From Aquimarina sp. MMG016 (GTDB taxonomy: Bacteria; Bacteroidota; Bacteroidia; Flavobacteriales; Flavobacteriaceae), in contig NZ_JAGJEA010000002.1 in the NCBI RefSeq assembly GCF_018100805.1, forward strand, positions 186,001-250,000: a DNA stretch of 64,000 nucleotides, in the 5' to 3' direction. This document shows positions 55,584 to 64,000 of this stretch, piece by piece. The position numbers were made by a program, and so were the translations under genes. The notes under the pieces are model-generated. The model was not told the DNA's origin, ran no database searches, and worked only from the letters and a program-made list of their open reading frames with translations. Within the stretch, counting starts at the first letter, position 1. Every line of letters begins with the position of its first letter.

Positions 55584-56489
55584 TTGAAGCTTACAATTTT
55601 AGGTTGCTATTCTGCAACTCCAAGAACATTTACAAATCCAACTTCTCAAGTTTTAGAAATCAACAATCATATTTTTTTAATCGATTGTGGAGAAGGAACA
55701 CAGGTAGAATTAAGACGAAATAAGATAAAGTTTTCAAGAATAAAACATATTTTTATTTCTCATCTTCATGGCGATCATTTTTTTGGGTTAATAGGATTAG
55801 TTTCTACTTTTAGGTTACTTGGTAGGGAAGAAGCTTTACATATTTACGGTCCTAAAGGAATCAAAGAGGCAATAACACTGCAATTAAAGTTATCCAATTC
55901 CTGGACAGATTATCCATTGCATTTCCACGAACTTACGAATACTGAATCAGAAGTGATTTTTGAGGATGAAAAGGTTGTTGTTAGCACCATTCCTTTGCAA
56001 CATCGTGTTTATTGTAATGGTTTTTTGTTTAAAGAAAAACCAGGTGATCGAAAGTTGTTGATGAGTAAAGTCATGAACTATGATATTGATAAGGCTTATT
56101 ATCGTTCTATTAAAAAAGGTAAAGATGTAGTTTTGGATGATGGTACTGTAATTAAGAATGCTGAACTGACAGATGATCCACACCCGGTTAAAAGCTATGC
56201 CTTTTGTAGTGACACTAAATATGATGAGCAAAAAATACCAATAATTACAGAAGCTACAGTTTTGTATCACGAGTCTACTTTTTTAGAAAGCCATAAATAT
56301 TTATGTGAACGCACTGGTCATAGTTCTGCTATAGAAGCAGCTACTATTGCTAAAAAGGCTAATGTGGGTACTCTTATTTTAGGTCATTATTCTACTAGGT
56401 ATGATAATATCGAACAATTTAAGGATGAAGCATTAACTGTTTTTGATGAGGTCGAGATTGGAGATGATGGTAAAGTCTTTGAGTTTTAG
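55584..56489 (+). CDS. rnz: Ribonuclease Z
   Basis: Zinc-dependent endonuclease that matures the 3' ends of tRNAs. The 301-residue metallo-beta-lactamase-fold protein begins with TTG and has MKLTILGCYSATPR, DCGEGTQVELRR, the metal motif His60-x-His62-x-Asp64-His65 (SHLHGDHFFGLIG), an exosite region and the distal HSSAIEAATIAKKA and LILGHYSTRY motifs. It lies downstream of the Trx gene. Confidence 0.94.
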   Translation: MKLTILGCYSATPRTFTNPTSQVLEINNHIFLIDCGEGTQVELRRNKIKFSRIKHIFISHLHGDHFFGLIGLVSTFRLLGREEALHIYGPKGIKEAITLQLKLSNSWTDYPLHFHELTNTESEVIFEDEKVVVSTIPLQHRVYCNGFLFKEKPGDRKLLMSKVMNYDIDKAYYRSIKKGKDVVLDDGTVIKNAELTDDPHPVKSYAFCSDTKYDEQKIPIITEATVLYHESTFLESHKYLCERTGHSSAIEAATIAKKANVGTLILGHYSTRYDNIEQFKDEALTVFDEVEIGDDGKVFEF

Positions 56490-56563
56490 CATAGTGAAAA
56501 TTATAAATACTTTATTGACTTCTACAGCTCAAAATAAGTAAATTGCATCAGAATTGATTTGCT

Positions 56564-57211
56564 ATGAATAGAGATCTTAAAGATTATAGAAAATCTTATG
56601 AAAAACATTATTTGGAAGAAAAAGATCTTCCTGATTCTCCTTTTGAACTTTTTTCGAATTGGTTTAAGCAAGTAGAAGAGGCGGGGGGAATTGATGAAAC
56701 AAATGCAATGACAGTTACCACTTCTGGGTTGGATGGTTTTCCAAAGTCTAGAATAGTTCTGTTAAAACATTTTGATAATAAAGGTTTTGTGTTTTATACA
56801 AATTATACTTCTGAAAAAGGAAAAGCAATATCAAATGATAATAAAGTTTGTATCTCGTTTTTTTGGCCAAATTTAGAACGACAAGTAATTATTAAGGGTA
56901 TAGCCGAGAAAATTTCTAATCAACAAAGTACGGTTTATTTTCAATCTCGACCTAGAGGAAGTCAGCTAGGTGCTTGGGCTTCTGATCAAAGTGAGGCAAT
57001 TACTTCTCGTGAAGTTTTAGAAGGAAAACTAAATGAATTAGAAGAGCAATTTAAAAATAAAGAAATTCCTAAGCCTAATTTTTGGGGTGGATATTGTGTA
57101 AAACCTGTAGAATTAGAATTCTGGCAAGGCAGACCAAATAGATTGCACGATAGAATCAGATATAGTAATAATAGTAAAGAAGATTGGAAGATTGAAAGAT
57201 TATCTCCCTAA
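56564..57211 (+). CDS. pdxH: Pyridoxamine 5'-phosphate oxidase
   Basis: FMN-dependent oxidase that makes PLP. The 215-residue protein has the full PdxH pattern: PFELFSNWFKQVEEAG, NAMTVTTSGLDGFPKSRIVLLK, FYTNYTSEKGKAI, QSRPRGSQLGAWASDQSE and the C-terminal EFWQGRPNRLHDR and IERLSP. This is the true PdxH, in contrast to the split-barrel protein at 7032. It ends 2 bp from the convergent OmpA-family gene, so neither has room for a terminator between them. Confidence 0.96.
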   Translation: MNRDLKDYRKSYEKHYLEEKDLPDSPFELFSNWFKQVEEAGGIDETNAMTVTTSGLDGFPKSRIVLLKHFDNKGFVFYTNYTSEKGKAISNDNKVCISFFWPNLERQVIIKGIAEKISNQQSTVYFQSRPRGSQLGAWASDQSEAITSREVLEGKLNELEEQFKNKEIPKPNFWGGYCVKPVELEFWQGRPNRLHDRIRYSNNSKEDWKIERLSP

Positions 57212-57213
57212 CC

Positions 57214-59406
57214 TTATTCCATAATAACGAAATTAGATCTTCTGTTTAGTTGATATTCTTCCTCAGAACAATCTTTACCATCAAGACAGTCATTTACTGG
57301 TTTTGTCTCTCCATATCCGTTGTAAGATAGAATTCTGTTTTTTGAAATGTTTTGGCTTACAAGGTAGTTATATATGGATTCTGCTCTTTTATGAGATAAG
57401 TTTAAGTTATAATCGTGATCACCTCTACTATCCGAATGAGTTTCTATTTTAATGACCATATTCGGGCGATCCTTTGTCATTAACTCCACTATTTTGTTTA
57501 ATTCTACCTCTGCACGAGGAGTGATATCCCATTTATCAAACTCAAAATAAATTTCATTTAAATCGATTAAATCACTAATCGTTTTATTAATACTTGAATC
57601 AGATTTTAAACCAGACGATGGATTAGGGTTGATGCTGTTTTGTGTAATATCTTCTTCATTAATACCAGCAGTTTCAGTATTATTTGTTTTATCAGCATCA
57701 CTAAGCTCCTTTATTTTTGTATCTAAGTCTTTTTTAGGTGCAGATGCATATTTTATAAAATTTGGACAATTCATTCCGCTCATATCAACCGCTAATTTCA
57801 TGCGATAGAAATCGGGAGCATTACACTTGTTAATATGATTAAATCCTTTAGTATATTTTCTTGTTTCGTTTAAGGAACCATTAAATTCTGCACTCACAGG
57901 CTGGTCAACGATTAAAGCTTCACCATTGCCATCAATGGATTCACAAGAGGTATTTACGACAACATTGTATCTAATCTCAAAAGGCTGACTGTTTGTTTTG
58001 ACCATCTTATTTGGGATGTCAAAACTTAGAGCTCTTGATTCTTCATCATAACGTACTTTGATTTTTTTTGACGGAAGAACTATTGATTCCTTTGAGAATA
58101 CTACGTTTTCCGGAAGTATATCTTTAATTATTGTATTTTTTGCATTATCGTTACCGTCATTATAAACTTTTAGGCTGTAAATAATTTCTTGACCAGGAAT
58201 TAAATAATCATTAGGATATACATAGCTCTGATCAGCATGCATTGAGCGTTTAATCATATGTATAGCTGGTTCATATATTTCTATACTAAAAGCCACTGCC
58301 ATTACAGAATATCCATCATTATCGGTTAACAACCTAAAACCAGCTTCAGTTTGATTGTTACCAATAATATTGTTATTTGCATTTCTGATATTAAAAAGAT
58401 CCGCATCATAACCCAGAGTATTTTCACTTGCAGGAACTCTGGTTTTAATATTTCTTCCGTTTTCCGTAATATTAGCGTTAAAGAAATTATTCATTGGATT
58501 GGTACTGTCCGTAATGCTTTTGTATTTATTGGTAAGATGAGATAGTACCTGAAAACGATCTCCTCTAATACCTTTATCTCCTTCATAGGAAATGACACCA
58601 ATTTTTCCATTTACAGCTCCATTAGGTATAGTTTGGAAGTTGTCAAATGAAAATTTAACAGGTTTTGCCTTAGAATCGATATTTACAAAACCATCATAAA
58701 CATAAAAACGTTTTCTTGGTTTAGAGGTATCTTCATAAATAACAACCATTGTCCAACCTCCAGCAAGACCATTACCTAAGGTTTTATCGTCATTTATCTC
58801 AGTGGTGGTGGCTGGAATATTAGCTAAAGTGTATGTGCCATTAGGGTTTTCTAAACTAAGAACTTGATCTGTAATATCTTTATAGCAAGAATATTGTTTA
58901 AAAGTAGCTCCTTCATCATTATAATAATCATGTATTACCTGCCCATTGGTGATTGTTGTATATGCATTTTGGCCAGGATACTTAATCTTAATTGAAGTTA
59001 TGTCATGTTCTCTATTCTCATCAGCATACGCTGCAGTCCAATATAGTCCCACATGTTTTATGGCATTACATTCTGATTCAGTTATTAAATCCGCACTACT
59101 AGAATTAAAAGTAGTAGGATCATCATCAATATCAATAAACCCCATTTTGAACTGATTATTCAGTCCACCATCATTATAGCTTTTATTAGGATTAAAAACA
59201 CCAGATCCGTCATCATTGCTTACTTTTCCTAAAATAGTGTTAGACACAAATTTAAAATCACCTTTAAGAGTAAACTCAGAACGTTTACTCAAAGGCACTT
59301 CTACCTGTCCATATACAAATGAAGAACAAAAGATGCATATGACTATAAGTAGGTTAACAATTTGAAATCGGGTATGATTTCTGTTTTTAGTAATATTTTT
59401 TTCCAC
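57214..59406 (-). CDS. Large OmpA-family envelope protein with DUF11-like region
   Basis: A 730-residue protein with a GTG start and a signal peptide (about 14-34, FQIVNLLIVICIFCSSFVYG). A long beta-rich part (about 40-385: VGLYWTAAYADENREH, GGWTMVVIYEDTSKPRKRFYVYDGF, GVISYEGDKGIRGDRFQV) resembles surface-layer or adhesin modules. A DUF11-like repeat region follows (about 390-500, PGQEIIYSLKVYNDGNDNAKNTIIKDILP), then an acidic linker. A C-terminal OmpA domain (about 612-730) has IKIETHSDSRGDHDYNLNLS and NRRSNFVIME. It probably links a surface adhesin to peptidoglycan. It is monocistronic. Confidence 0.88.
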   Translation of the reverse strand: MEKNITKNRNHTRFQIVNLLIVICIFCSSFVYGQVEVPLSKRSEFTLKGDFKFVSNTILGKVSNDDGSGVFNPNKSYNDGGLNNQFKMGFIDIDDDPTTFNSSSADLITESECNAIKHVGLYWTAAYADENREHDITSIKIKYPGQNAYTTITNGQVIHDYYNDEGATFKQYSCYKDITDQVLSLENPNGTYTLANIPATTTEINDDKTLGNGLAGGWTMVVIYEDTSKPRKRFYVYDGFVNIDSKAKPVKFSFDNFQTIPNGAVNGKIGVISYEGDKGIRGDRFQVLSHLTNKYKSITDSTNPMNNFFNANITENGRNIKTRVPASENTLGYDADLFNIRNANNNIIGNNQTEAGFRLLTDNDGYSVMAVAFSIEIYEPAIHMIKRSMHADQSYVYPNDYLIPGQEIIYSLKVYNDGNDNAKNTIIKDILPENVVFSKESIVLPSKKIKVRYDEESRALSFDIPNKMVKTNSQPFEIRYNVVVNTSCESIDGNGEALIVDQPVSAEFNGSLNETRKYTKGFNHINKCNAPDFYRMKLAVDMSGMNCPNFIKYASAPKKDLDTKIKELSDADKTNNTETAGINEEDITQNSINPNPSSGLKSDSSINKTISDLIDLNEIYFEFDKWDITPRAEVELNKIVELMTKDRPNMVIKIETHSDSRGDHDYNLNLSHKRAESIYNYLVSQNISKNRILSYNGYGETKPVNDCLDGKDCSEEEYQLNRRSNFVIME

Positions 59407-59794
59407 TTTTACTTTATTCTTTAGAACCCTTTAATTATGGTAAATTTGTGTTCATAATGTTGGGGTAAACATTTTGAATTGAGGGAAAACCGTACATCAA
59501 AGTTAATTTTTAACGATTAATTATATAAGAAAAAACTTGCTTTTTCGATATAATTATCATTTTTACCGATTAAAAACATTTTGATATTGCTTTCATTTTC
59601 ATTGATTTAGCTGTGAAATCAACAAAATGTCTATTTCGTTGGTTATGGAATTTTATAGTTATTCTTTAAAGGAATTTATATTATATACTGCTTTATAAAT
59701 ACCTATTTTTTTTTCTTTTATTTTTAGAATTGTAAATGCTAATTCTTAAACTTGTATATTATAACTTCGTAATCACAATAATAGTATAGAGGTA
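59407..59794. other. AT-rich divergent intergenic region
   Basis: The 388-bp region between the OmpA-family gene and the sixA-like gene holds no ORF with coding character. A TAACTTCG box (59762-59769) near the sixA-like start is a weak -7 candidate. No hairpin of note was seen. Confidence 0.5.
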
Positions 59795-60283
59795 ATGAAA
59801 ACTTTATATCTTATAAGACACGCAAAATCTTCTTGGGAGTTTGACTTGCCAGATGATAAAAGGCCTCTTAATAATAGAGGGTTGAATGATGCAGAATTAA
59901 TTGGTGAACACTTGAAAACACTAATAAAACCAATAGATAAGGTTTTGTGTAGTCCAGCGGAGAGAGCTTATAGTACTGCAAAAATTATATTAAGTCATCT
60001 AGAAATTGATGATTCTGTATTTAGCTTAGAACCAGATCTTTATGATTTTGGAGGTCATAAAGTAATCGAAGTAATTAAAAACTGTGATGATGATGTTGAT
60101 ACATTAATGATTTTTGGACATAATCACGCATTTACTTCTATCGCAAATCTTTTTGGTAGTGAATCTATAGATAATTTGCCTACTGCTGGTGTGGTTTGCA
60201 TAGAGTTTAAGGAGAATAACTGGAAAGATATTACTGTAGGAAAAAACTTATTAACAATTTTTCCTAAATCCTTAAAAAAATGA
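59795..60283 (+). CDS. sixA: Histidine phosphatase, SixA-like
   Basis: A 162-residue single-domain histidine phosphatase. The catalytic His9 lies in LIRHAKSSW (RHG-type motif), and the second His is in FGHNHAF. SixA removes phosphate from phosphohistidine proteins; other members act on small phosphate esters, so the name is a family label. It overlaps ppk by 4 bp (ATGA) and is the first gene of a polyphosphate operon. Confidence 0.88.
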   Translation: MKTLYLIRHAKSSWEFDLPDDKRPLNNRGLNDAELIGEHLKTLIKPIDKVLCSPAERAYSTAKIILSHLEIDDSVFSLEPDLYDFGGHKVIEVIKNCDDDVDTLMIFGHNHAFTSIANLFGSESIDNLPTAGVVCIEFKENNWKDITVGKNLLTIFPKSLKK

Positions 60284-62385
60284 CAGAAACAACTAAAAAT
60301 CAATATATTAATAGAGAATTGAGCTGGTTGCAATTCAATGCAAGGGTTTTACAGGAAGCTGCTGATGAAACGGTTCCGCTATTAGATAGACTTCGTTTTA
60401 TTGGGATTTTTTCCAATAATCTGGATGAATTCTTTAAAGTTAGATATGCCACGATTAAAAGAATTGATTTAGCAGGAAGAGATGGTAAGAATGTTCTCAA
60501 AGGGACTACTGCTAGTAAGCTTTTGGATAAAATAACTAAAATTGTTATTAAGCAACAGTCTGAAAGCCTTAAGACTATTGATGCCATAAAAAAAAGATTA
60601 ACTCATCATAATATTTTTATCATTGATGAAAATCAGGTTACATCTGATCAAGATAGTTTTATAAGAAACTATTTTATTAATAAGGTTAGTCCGGCATTAG
60701 TAACGTATATTCTTAATGATCTGGACAAATTTCCTCACCTTAAGGATAGTGTAGCTTATTTGGCAGTTAAGTTAGTATTAAAGGATAAGATACCTAAAGA
60801 AGGTCGTGTTTCTAAAATTTTACAAAAAACTACTAAAGAAAAAATATATGCTCTAATTGAAATTCCAAAGGATACTGATAGATTCGTAGTACTCCCGGAA
60901 AAAGATGGTAAACAGTATATTATCATTTTAGATGATTTGATCCGATACTGTATGCATATCAATTTTAGTATTTTCGAATATCTAAGTGCTTCAGCACATA
61001 TGATTAAGATTACCAGGGATGCGCAGTTGGATTTTGATAACGACTTAAGTAAAAGTTTTATCCAAAAAATATCTAGTAGCGTAAAGTCTAGAAGAGATGG
61101 AGAACCTGTTCGATTTGTATATGATAAAACCATAGATAAGGATACGCTCAACTTTTTGATGGAGAAGATGGGTGTAGATAATTCTGATAGTATCATACCA
61201 GGTGGGCGATATCATAATCGAAGAGATTATATGAATTTTCCTGATCTTGGAAGAACGGATTTAATTTACCAACCAATTCAACCGTTGGCTATTCCTGGAT
61301 TGAGTTTACAAGGAAGTTTACTGAATAAAATAGCTAAGAAAGATTTCTTACAATATACACCATATCATACATTTGCCTATACAGTTAAATTCCTGAGAGA
61401 ATCAGCAATTGATCCTAAGGTAAAAAGTATTAAAATTACTATCTATCGATTAGCTACTATTTCTCATATAGCCAGTTCGTTAATTAATGCCGCAAAAAAT
61501 GGCAAGAAAGTTACGGTACAAATAGAACTGCAAGCACGTTTTGACGAAGCTGCTAATATTAGATATGCGGAGCAAATGCAGCGAGAAGGTGTAAAACTTA
61601 TTTTTGGGGTTACGGGTTTAAAAGTGCATTGTAAAGCCTGTATAATTGAAAGAGAAGAAAAAGGTAAACTAAAAAGATATGGATTTATTAGTACTGGAAA
61701 TTTTAATGAATCTACAGCAAAAGTATATACTGATTATACTTTGTTTACTACTAATGAAGCGATCCTAAAGGAAGCTAATAAAGTATTTAAATTCTTTGAA
61801 ATAAATTATAAAATAAATCGATATAAACATTTATTGGTGTCACCACACTATACACGCTCTTCGCTATTAAAGCTAATTGATAAGGAAATTACGAATCAAA
61901 ATGAAGGTAAGCCATCTGGAATCAAATTAAAGCTTAATAGTCTTAGTGATTATGATATGATTGATAAATTGTATGAGGCAAGTAGAGCAGGCGTAAAAAT
62001 TGATTTGATTATTAGAGGGATATGTTGTTTAATACCAGGTATCCCTGGTATGAGTGAGAATATTAGAGCAATAAGCGTAGTAGATAAATATTTAGAGCAT
62101 CCACGATTATTTATTTTTAAAAATGCCGGAGACCCTAAAGTTTATATTTCTTCTGCAGATTGGATGACTCGCAATTTAGATAGACGAGTAGAAATATCTT
62201 GTCCGATTTATGACAATGATATAAAAGAAGAACTCATGGATACTTTTGATATTTGTTGGAGCGATAATGTCAAAGCCAGAAAATTATCCAAAGATCAGGA
62301 TAATGATTATATTAGAAACGATAAAGTAAAAGTCAGGTCTCAAATAGCCACCTATGACTATTATTTAAGAAAACTAGGAAATTAA
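60280..62385 (+). CDS. ppk: Polyphosphate kinase 1
   Basis: PPK1 reversibly polymerises the terminal phosphate of ATP into polyphosphate. The 701-residue protein has all four domains: N-terminal NREMSWLQFN-type start (NRELSWLQFNARVLQEA), the head domain, and C1/C2 HKD-like domains with the phosphorylated His450 (GLKVHCKACII) and later HPRLFIFKNAGDPKVYISSADWMTRNLDRRVE. It is translationally coupled to the sixA-like gene, and ppx starts 5 bp after its stop. Confidence 0.96.
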   Translation: MTETTKNQYINRELSWLQFNARVLQEAADETVPLLDRLRFIGIFSNNLDEFFKVRYATIKRIDLAGRDGKNVLKGTTASKLLDKITKIVIKQQSESLKTIDAIKKRLTHHNIFIIDENQVTSDQDSFIRNYFINKVSPALVTYILNDLDKFPHLKDSVAYLAVKLVLKDKIPKEGRVSKILQKTTKEKIYALIEIPKDTDRFVVLPEKDGKQYIIILDDLIRYCMHINFSIFEYLSASAHMIKITRDAQLDFDNDLSKSFIQKISSSVKSRRDGEPVRFVYDKTIDKDTLNFLMEKMGVDNSDSIIPGGRYHNRRDYMNFPDLGRTDLIYQPIQPLAIPGLSLQGSLLNKIAKKDFLQYTPYHTFAYTVKFLRESAIDPKVKSIKITIYRLATISHIASSLINAAKNGKKVTVQIELQARFDEAANIRYAEQMQREGVKLIFGVTGLKVHCKACIIEREEKGKLKRYGFISTGNFNESTAKVYTDYTLFTTNEAILKEANKVFKFFEINYKINRYKHLLVSPHYTRSSLLKLIDKEITNQNEGKPSGIKLKLNSLSDYDMIDKLYEASRAGVKIDLIIRGICCLIPGIPGMSENIRAISVVDKYLEHPRLFIFKNAGDPKVYISSADWMTRNLDRRVEISCPIYDNDIKEELMDTFDICWSDNVKARKLSKDQDNDYIRNDKVKVRSQIATYDYYLRKLGN

Positions 62386-62389
62386 TATT

Positions 62390-63295
62390 TTGTTGACAAT
62401 AGAAAAATATGCAGCCATCGATATTGGCTCTAATGCTGTAAGATTGCTGATAAGTAGTATTCACGAAGAAAAAGGAAAAACTACTAGATTTAAAAAAACA
62501 AGCTTGGTTCGGGTTCCGATACGATTGGGAGCAGATGTATTTAAGACCAAAAATGTTTCAGAAGAAAACATTAAGCGTATGATAGATACTATGCAAGCGT
62601 ATCAACTTTTAATGAGAACCCATAAAGTTGTTCGATATAAAGCATGTGCTACTTCTGCCATGAGAGAAGCCGAAAATGGGAAAGAAGTTGTAGAACTAAT
62701 TAAACAAAAATCAGGAATACAGATAGATATTATTGATGGTAATGATGAGGCAGCTATCATTGCAATGACGGACCTTCATGAATTAATTAATACAGACGCT
62801 ACTTATTTATATGTCGATGTAGGAGGAGGAAGTACAGAATTTACACTTTATCACAATGGTAGTACGATTACTTCTAAATCGTTTAAACTTGGAACTGTAA
62901 GGTTGCTTAATAATTTGGTGACCGATGATATTTGGAAAGATGTAGAGCATTGGATAAGTGAAAATACCAAAGCATATTCAAGTGTTTCATTAATTGGTTC
63001 CGGTGGAAATATTAATAATATCTTTAAGAATAGTGGTAAAGGTAATGGTAAACCACTTTCATTTTTATATTTAAGTTCATACTATAAATTATTGAACTCA
63101 TTAACTTATGAGGAAAGGATTTGGGAATTAAACTTAAATCAGGATAGGGCAGATGTTATTGTTCCAGCAACAAGAATTTACCTTTCGGCAATGAAGTGGA
63201 GTGGAGCAAGAGAAATTTATGTACCTAAGATCGGATTATCAGATGGAATTATTAAATCACTTTATAGCGAAAAACTCAAAAACACAATGATTTAA
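62390..63295 (+). CDS. ppx: Exopolyphosphatase (Ppx/GppA family)
   Basis: A 301-residue short Ppx/GppA protein that degrades polyphosphate from the ends, or hydrolyses pppGpp. The sugar-kinase/actin-fold motifs are AAIDIGSNAVRLLI (phosphate 1), ATSAMREAENG, YVDVGGGSTEF (phosphate 2) and SLIGSGGNINNI. It starts with TTG (62390 or the next TTG). Co-transcription with ppk suggests control of polyphosphate turnover. The short form lacks the C-terminal HD-like domain of long Ppx. Confidence 0.93.
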   Translation: MLTIEKYAAIDIGSNAVRLLISSIHEEKGKTTRFKKTSLVRVPIRLGADVFKTKNVSEENIKRMIDTMQAYQLLMRTHKVVRYKACATSAMREAENGKEVVELIKQKSGIQIDIIDGNDEAAIIAMTDLHELINTDATYLYVDVGGGSTEFTLYHNGSTITSKSFKLGTVRLLNNLVTDDIWKDVEHWISENTKAYSSVSLIGSGGNINNIFKNSGKGNGKPLSFLYLSSYYKLLNSLTYEERIWELNLNQDRADVIVPATRIYLSAMKWSGAREIYVPKIGLSDGIIKSLYSEKLKNTMI

Positions 63296-63383
63296 AAGCA
63301 AATTATTCCCGAATCTAGCATAATGAGTTTTAAAAAAGATAATTTTTTATATTAAATTGCCCTAAGAACCAAATGCTTATACT

Positions 63384-64000
63384 ATGAACAAAACACTACT
63401 TTTTACTATAATTTTTGTCCTATTTGGAATGGTTGTCCTACAAGCCCAAGATGTTAGATATGGGGTTAGAGCAGGATTAAACTATAGTCAGATAGGAGGA
63501 TTTTCTTTTGACAAAGTTTACATCGAAGCTCCGGATACTCCAGATGAAGTGCCAAATGAAACTGCAGAAACTCCTGATGGGTTTGAAGATAATAGGATTG
63601 GATTTGTAATAGGTTTCTTTGCAGATTATTATTTTAATGAGAAATTCTCAATTCAACCTGAAATTCAATTCTCTAACCAAGGAAATAAATATGAAGAGCT
63701 TCGTGTAAATGCACTTCAATTACCTATAGTTTTTAAATACCATATTTCAGATTATATAAATGTTCATCTTGGTCCTGAGGTAGGGTTTAAAATATGGGAA
63801 TGGGAAAAAAATGAAAACTTCGGTACTTTTTTGTTTTCAGGAACGGTAGGAGTAGGAGTCAATATAACAGATAATTTTTATGTAAATTTGCGTTATGCGA
63901 TTGGGTTAAACGATCTTTTTGAAGATGAAGCAGAAATAATTGTTTCTCGGGATACACAGGTTGAAAGAATTATTGATGGACAACCAACTACAATTACGAT
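63384..64000 (+). CDS. Outer-membrane beta-barrel protein, PorT-like (partial)
   Basis: The frame opens at an ATG (63384) and is still open at the window end (205 full codons). The start MNKTLLFTIIFVLFGMVVLQ is a signal peptide ending at about QAQ, followed by DVRYGVRAGLNYSQIGGF, a hallmark of PorT-family outer-membrane beta-barrels, and alternating strands (NRIGFVIGFFADYYFNEKFSIQPEIQFS, LPIVFKYHISDYINVHLGPEVGFKIW). The C terminus is missing. It lies 88 bp after ppx. Confidence 0.9.
   Translation, partial: MNKTLLFTIIFVLFGMVVLQAQDVRYGVRAGLNYSQIGGFSFDKVYIEAPDTPDEVPNETAETPDGFEDNRIGFVIGFFADYYFNEKFSIQPEIQFSNQGNKYEELRVNALQLPIVFKYHISDYINVHLGPEVGFKIWEWEKNENFGTFLFSGTVGVGVNITDNFYVNLRYAIGLNDLFEDEAEIIVSRDTQVERIIDGQPTTIT

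Noticed and set aside
60756..61196. Minus-strand open frames of 95-146 codons within ppk
   Set aside because: They are antisense to a clear PPK1 domain and have no family character.

Overview
The window looks like a chromosomal segment of a marine Bacteroidetes, most likely a Flavobacteriaceae of the Aquimarina type. The evidence is the low GC content, promoter boxes of the Bacteroidetes form TTG-N19-TAnnTTTG, a PorX-type regulator, type IX secretion (T9SS) A- and B-type sorting domains, PorP/SprF- and OmpA-type envelope proteins, an LpxC/FabZ fusion, and the order lpxD-lpxC/fabZ-lpxA-efp-lpxD-like-sucD. The genus is an inference; no rRNA or tRNA gene was found to anchor it. Most of the window is core genome. 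I saw no prophage, insertion sequence or CRISPR array.

Layout. 1-8.9 kb: a mixed accessory stretch with a pentapeptide-repeat protein, a catalase-peroxidase carrying a lipoprotein signal, two unrecognised small proteins sharing a conserved leader, an alpha/beta hydrolase, and a MocR-type regulator divergent from an FMN-binding protein, DUF1272 and GNAT genes. 9.2-24 kb: alanine dehydrogenase, tsaE, porX, an HD phosphohydrolase, the lipid A genes with efp, sucD and fabG. 22-34 kb: a VWA membrane protein, a prohibitin-like protein, a 1528-residue T9SS-A cargo protein with an internal 810-bp tandem duplication, a soluble TPR hybrid kinase, and an OmpA/HhH pair. 34-43.3 kb: the complete histidine operon hisG-D-C-B-H-A-F-IE. 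A DUF3667 membrane protein, a frameshifted four-helix-bundle gene and a CsaA-like protein are interspersed in it, and dispersed palindromic repeats sit in several spacers. 43.4-49.2 kb: a T9SS-B cargo, PorP/SprF and OmpA triad. 49.5-64 kb: rpsA, a divergent ECF sigma/XRE-S24 pair, pyrR-pyrB, rnz, pdxH, a large OmpA-family envelope protein, a sixA-like/ppk/ppx polyphosphate operon and the start of an outer-membrane barrel gene.

The best regulatory find is upstream of hisG. An 18-codon leader peptide with four consecutive His codons is followed by a terminator hairpin. A segment at the 3' end of the leader ORF can pair with the 5' arm of that terminator, which fits a ribosome-mediated attenuator. 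Other non-coding structures worth attention are a perfect 16-bp inverted repeat enclosing a 12-bp palindrome between porX and tsaE, a dyad between porX and the HD gene, direct AACTGGA repeats in the MocR divergent promoter, overlapping long dyads in the ECF/XRE intergenic region, and the leader shared by the two orphan genes near 3.2-4.2 kb.
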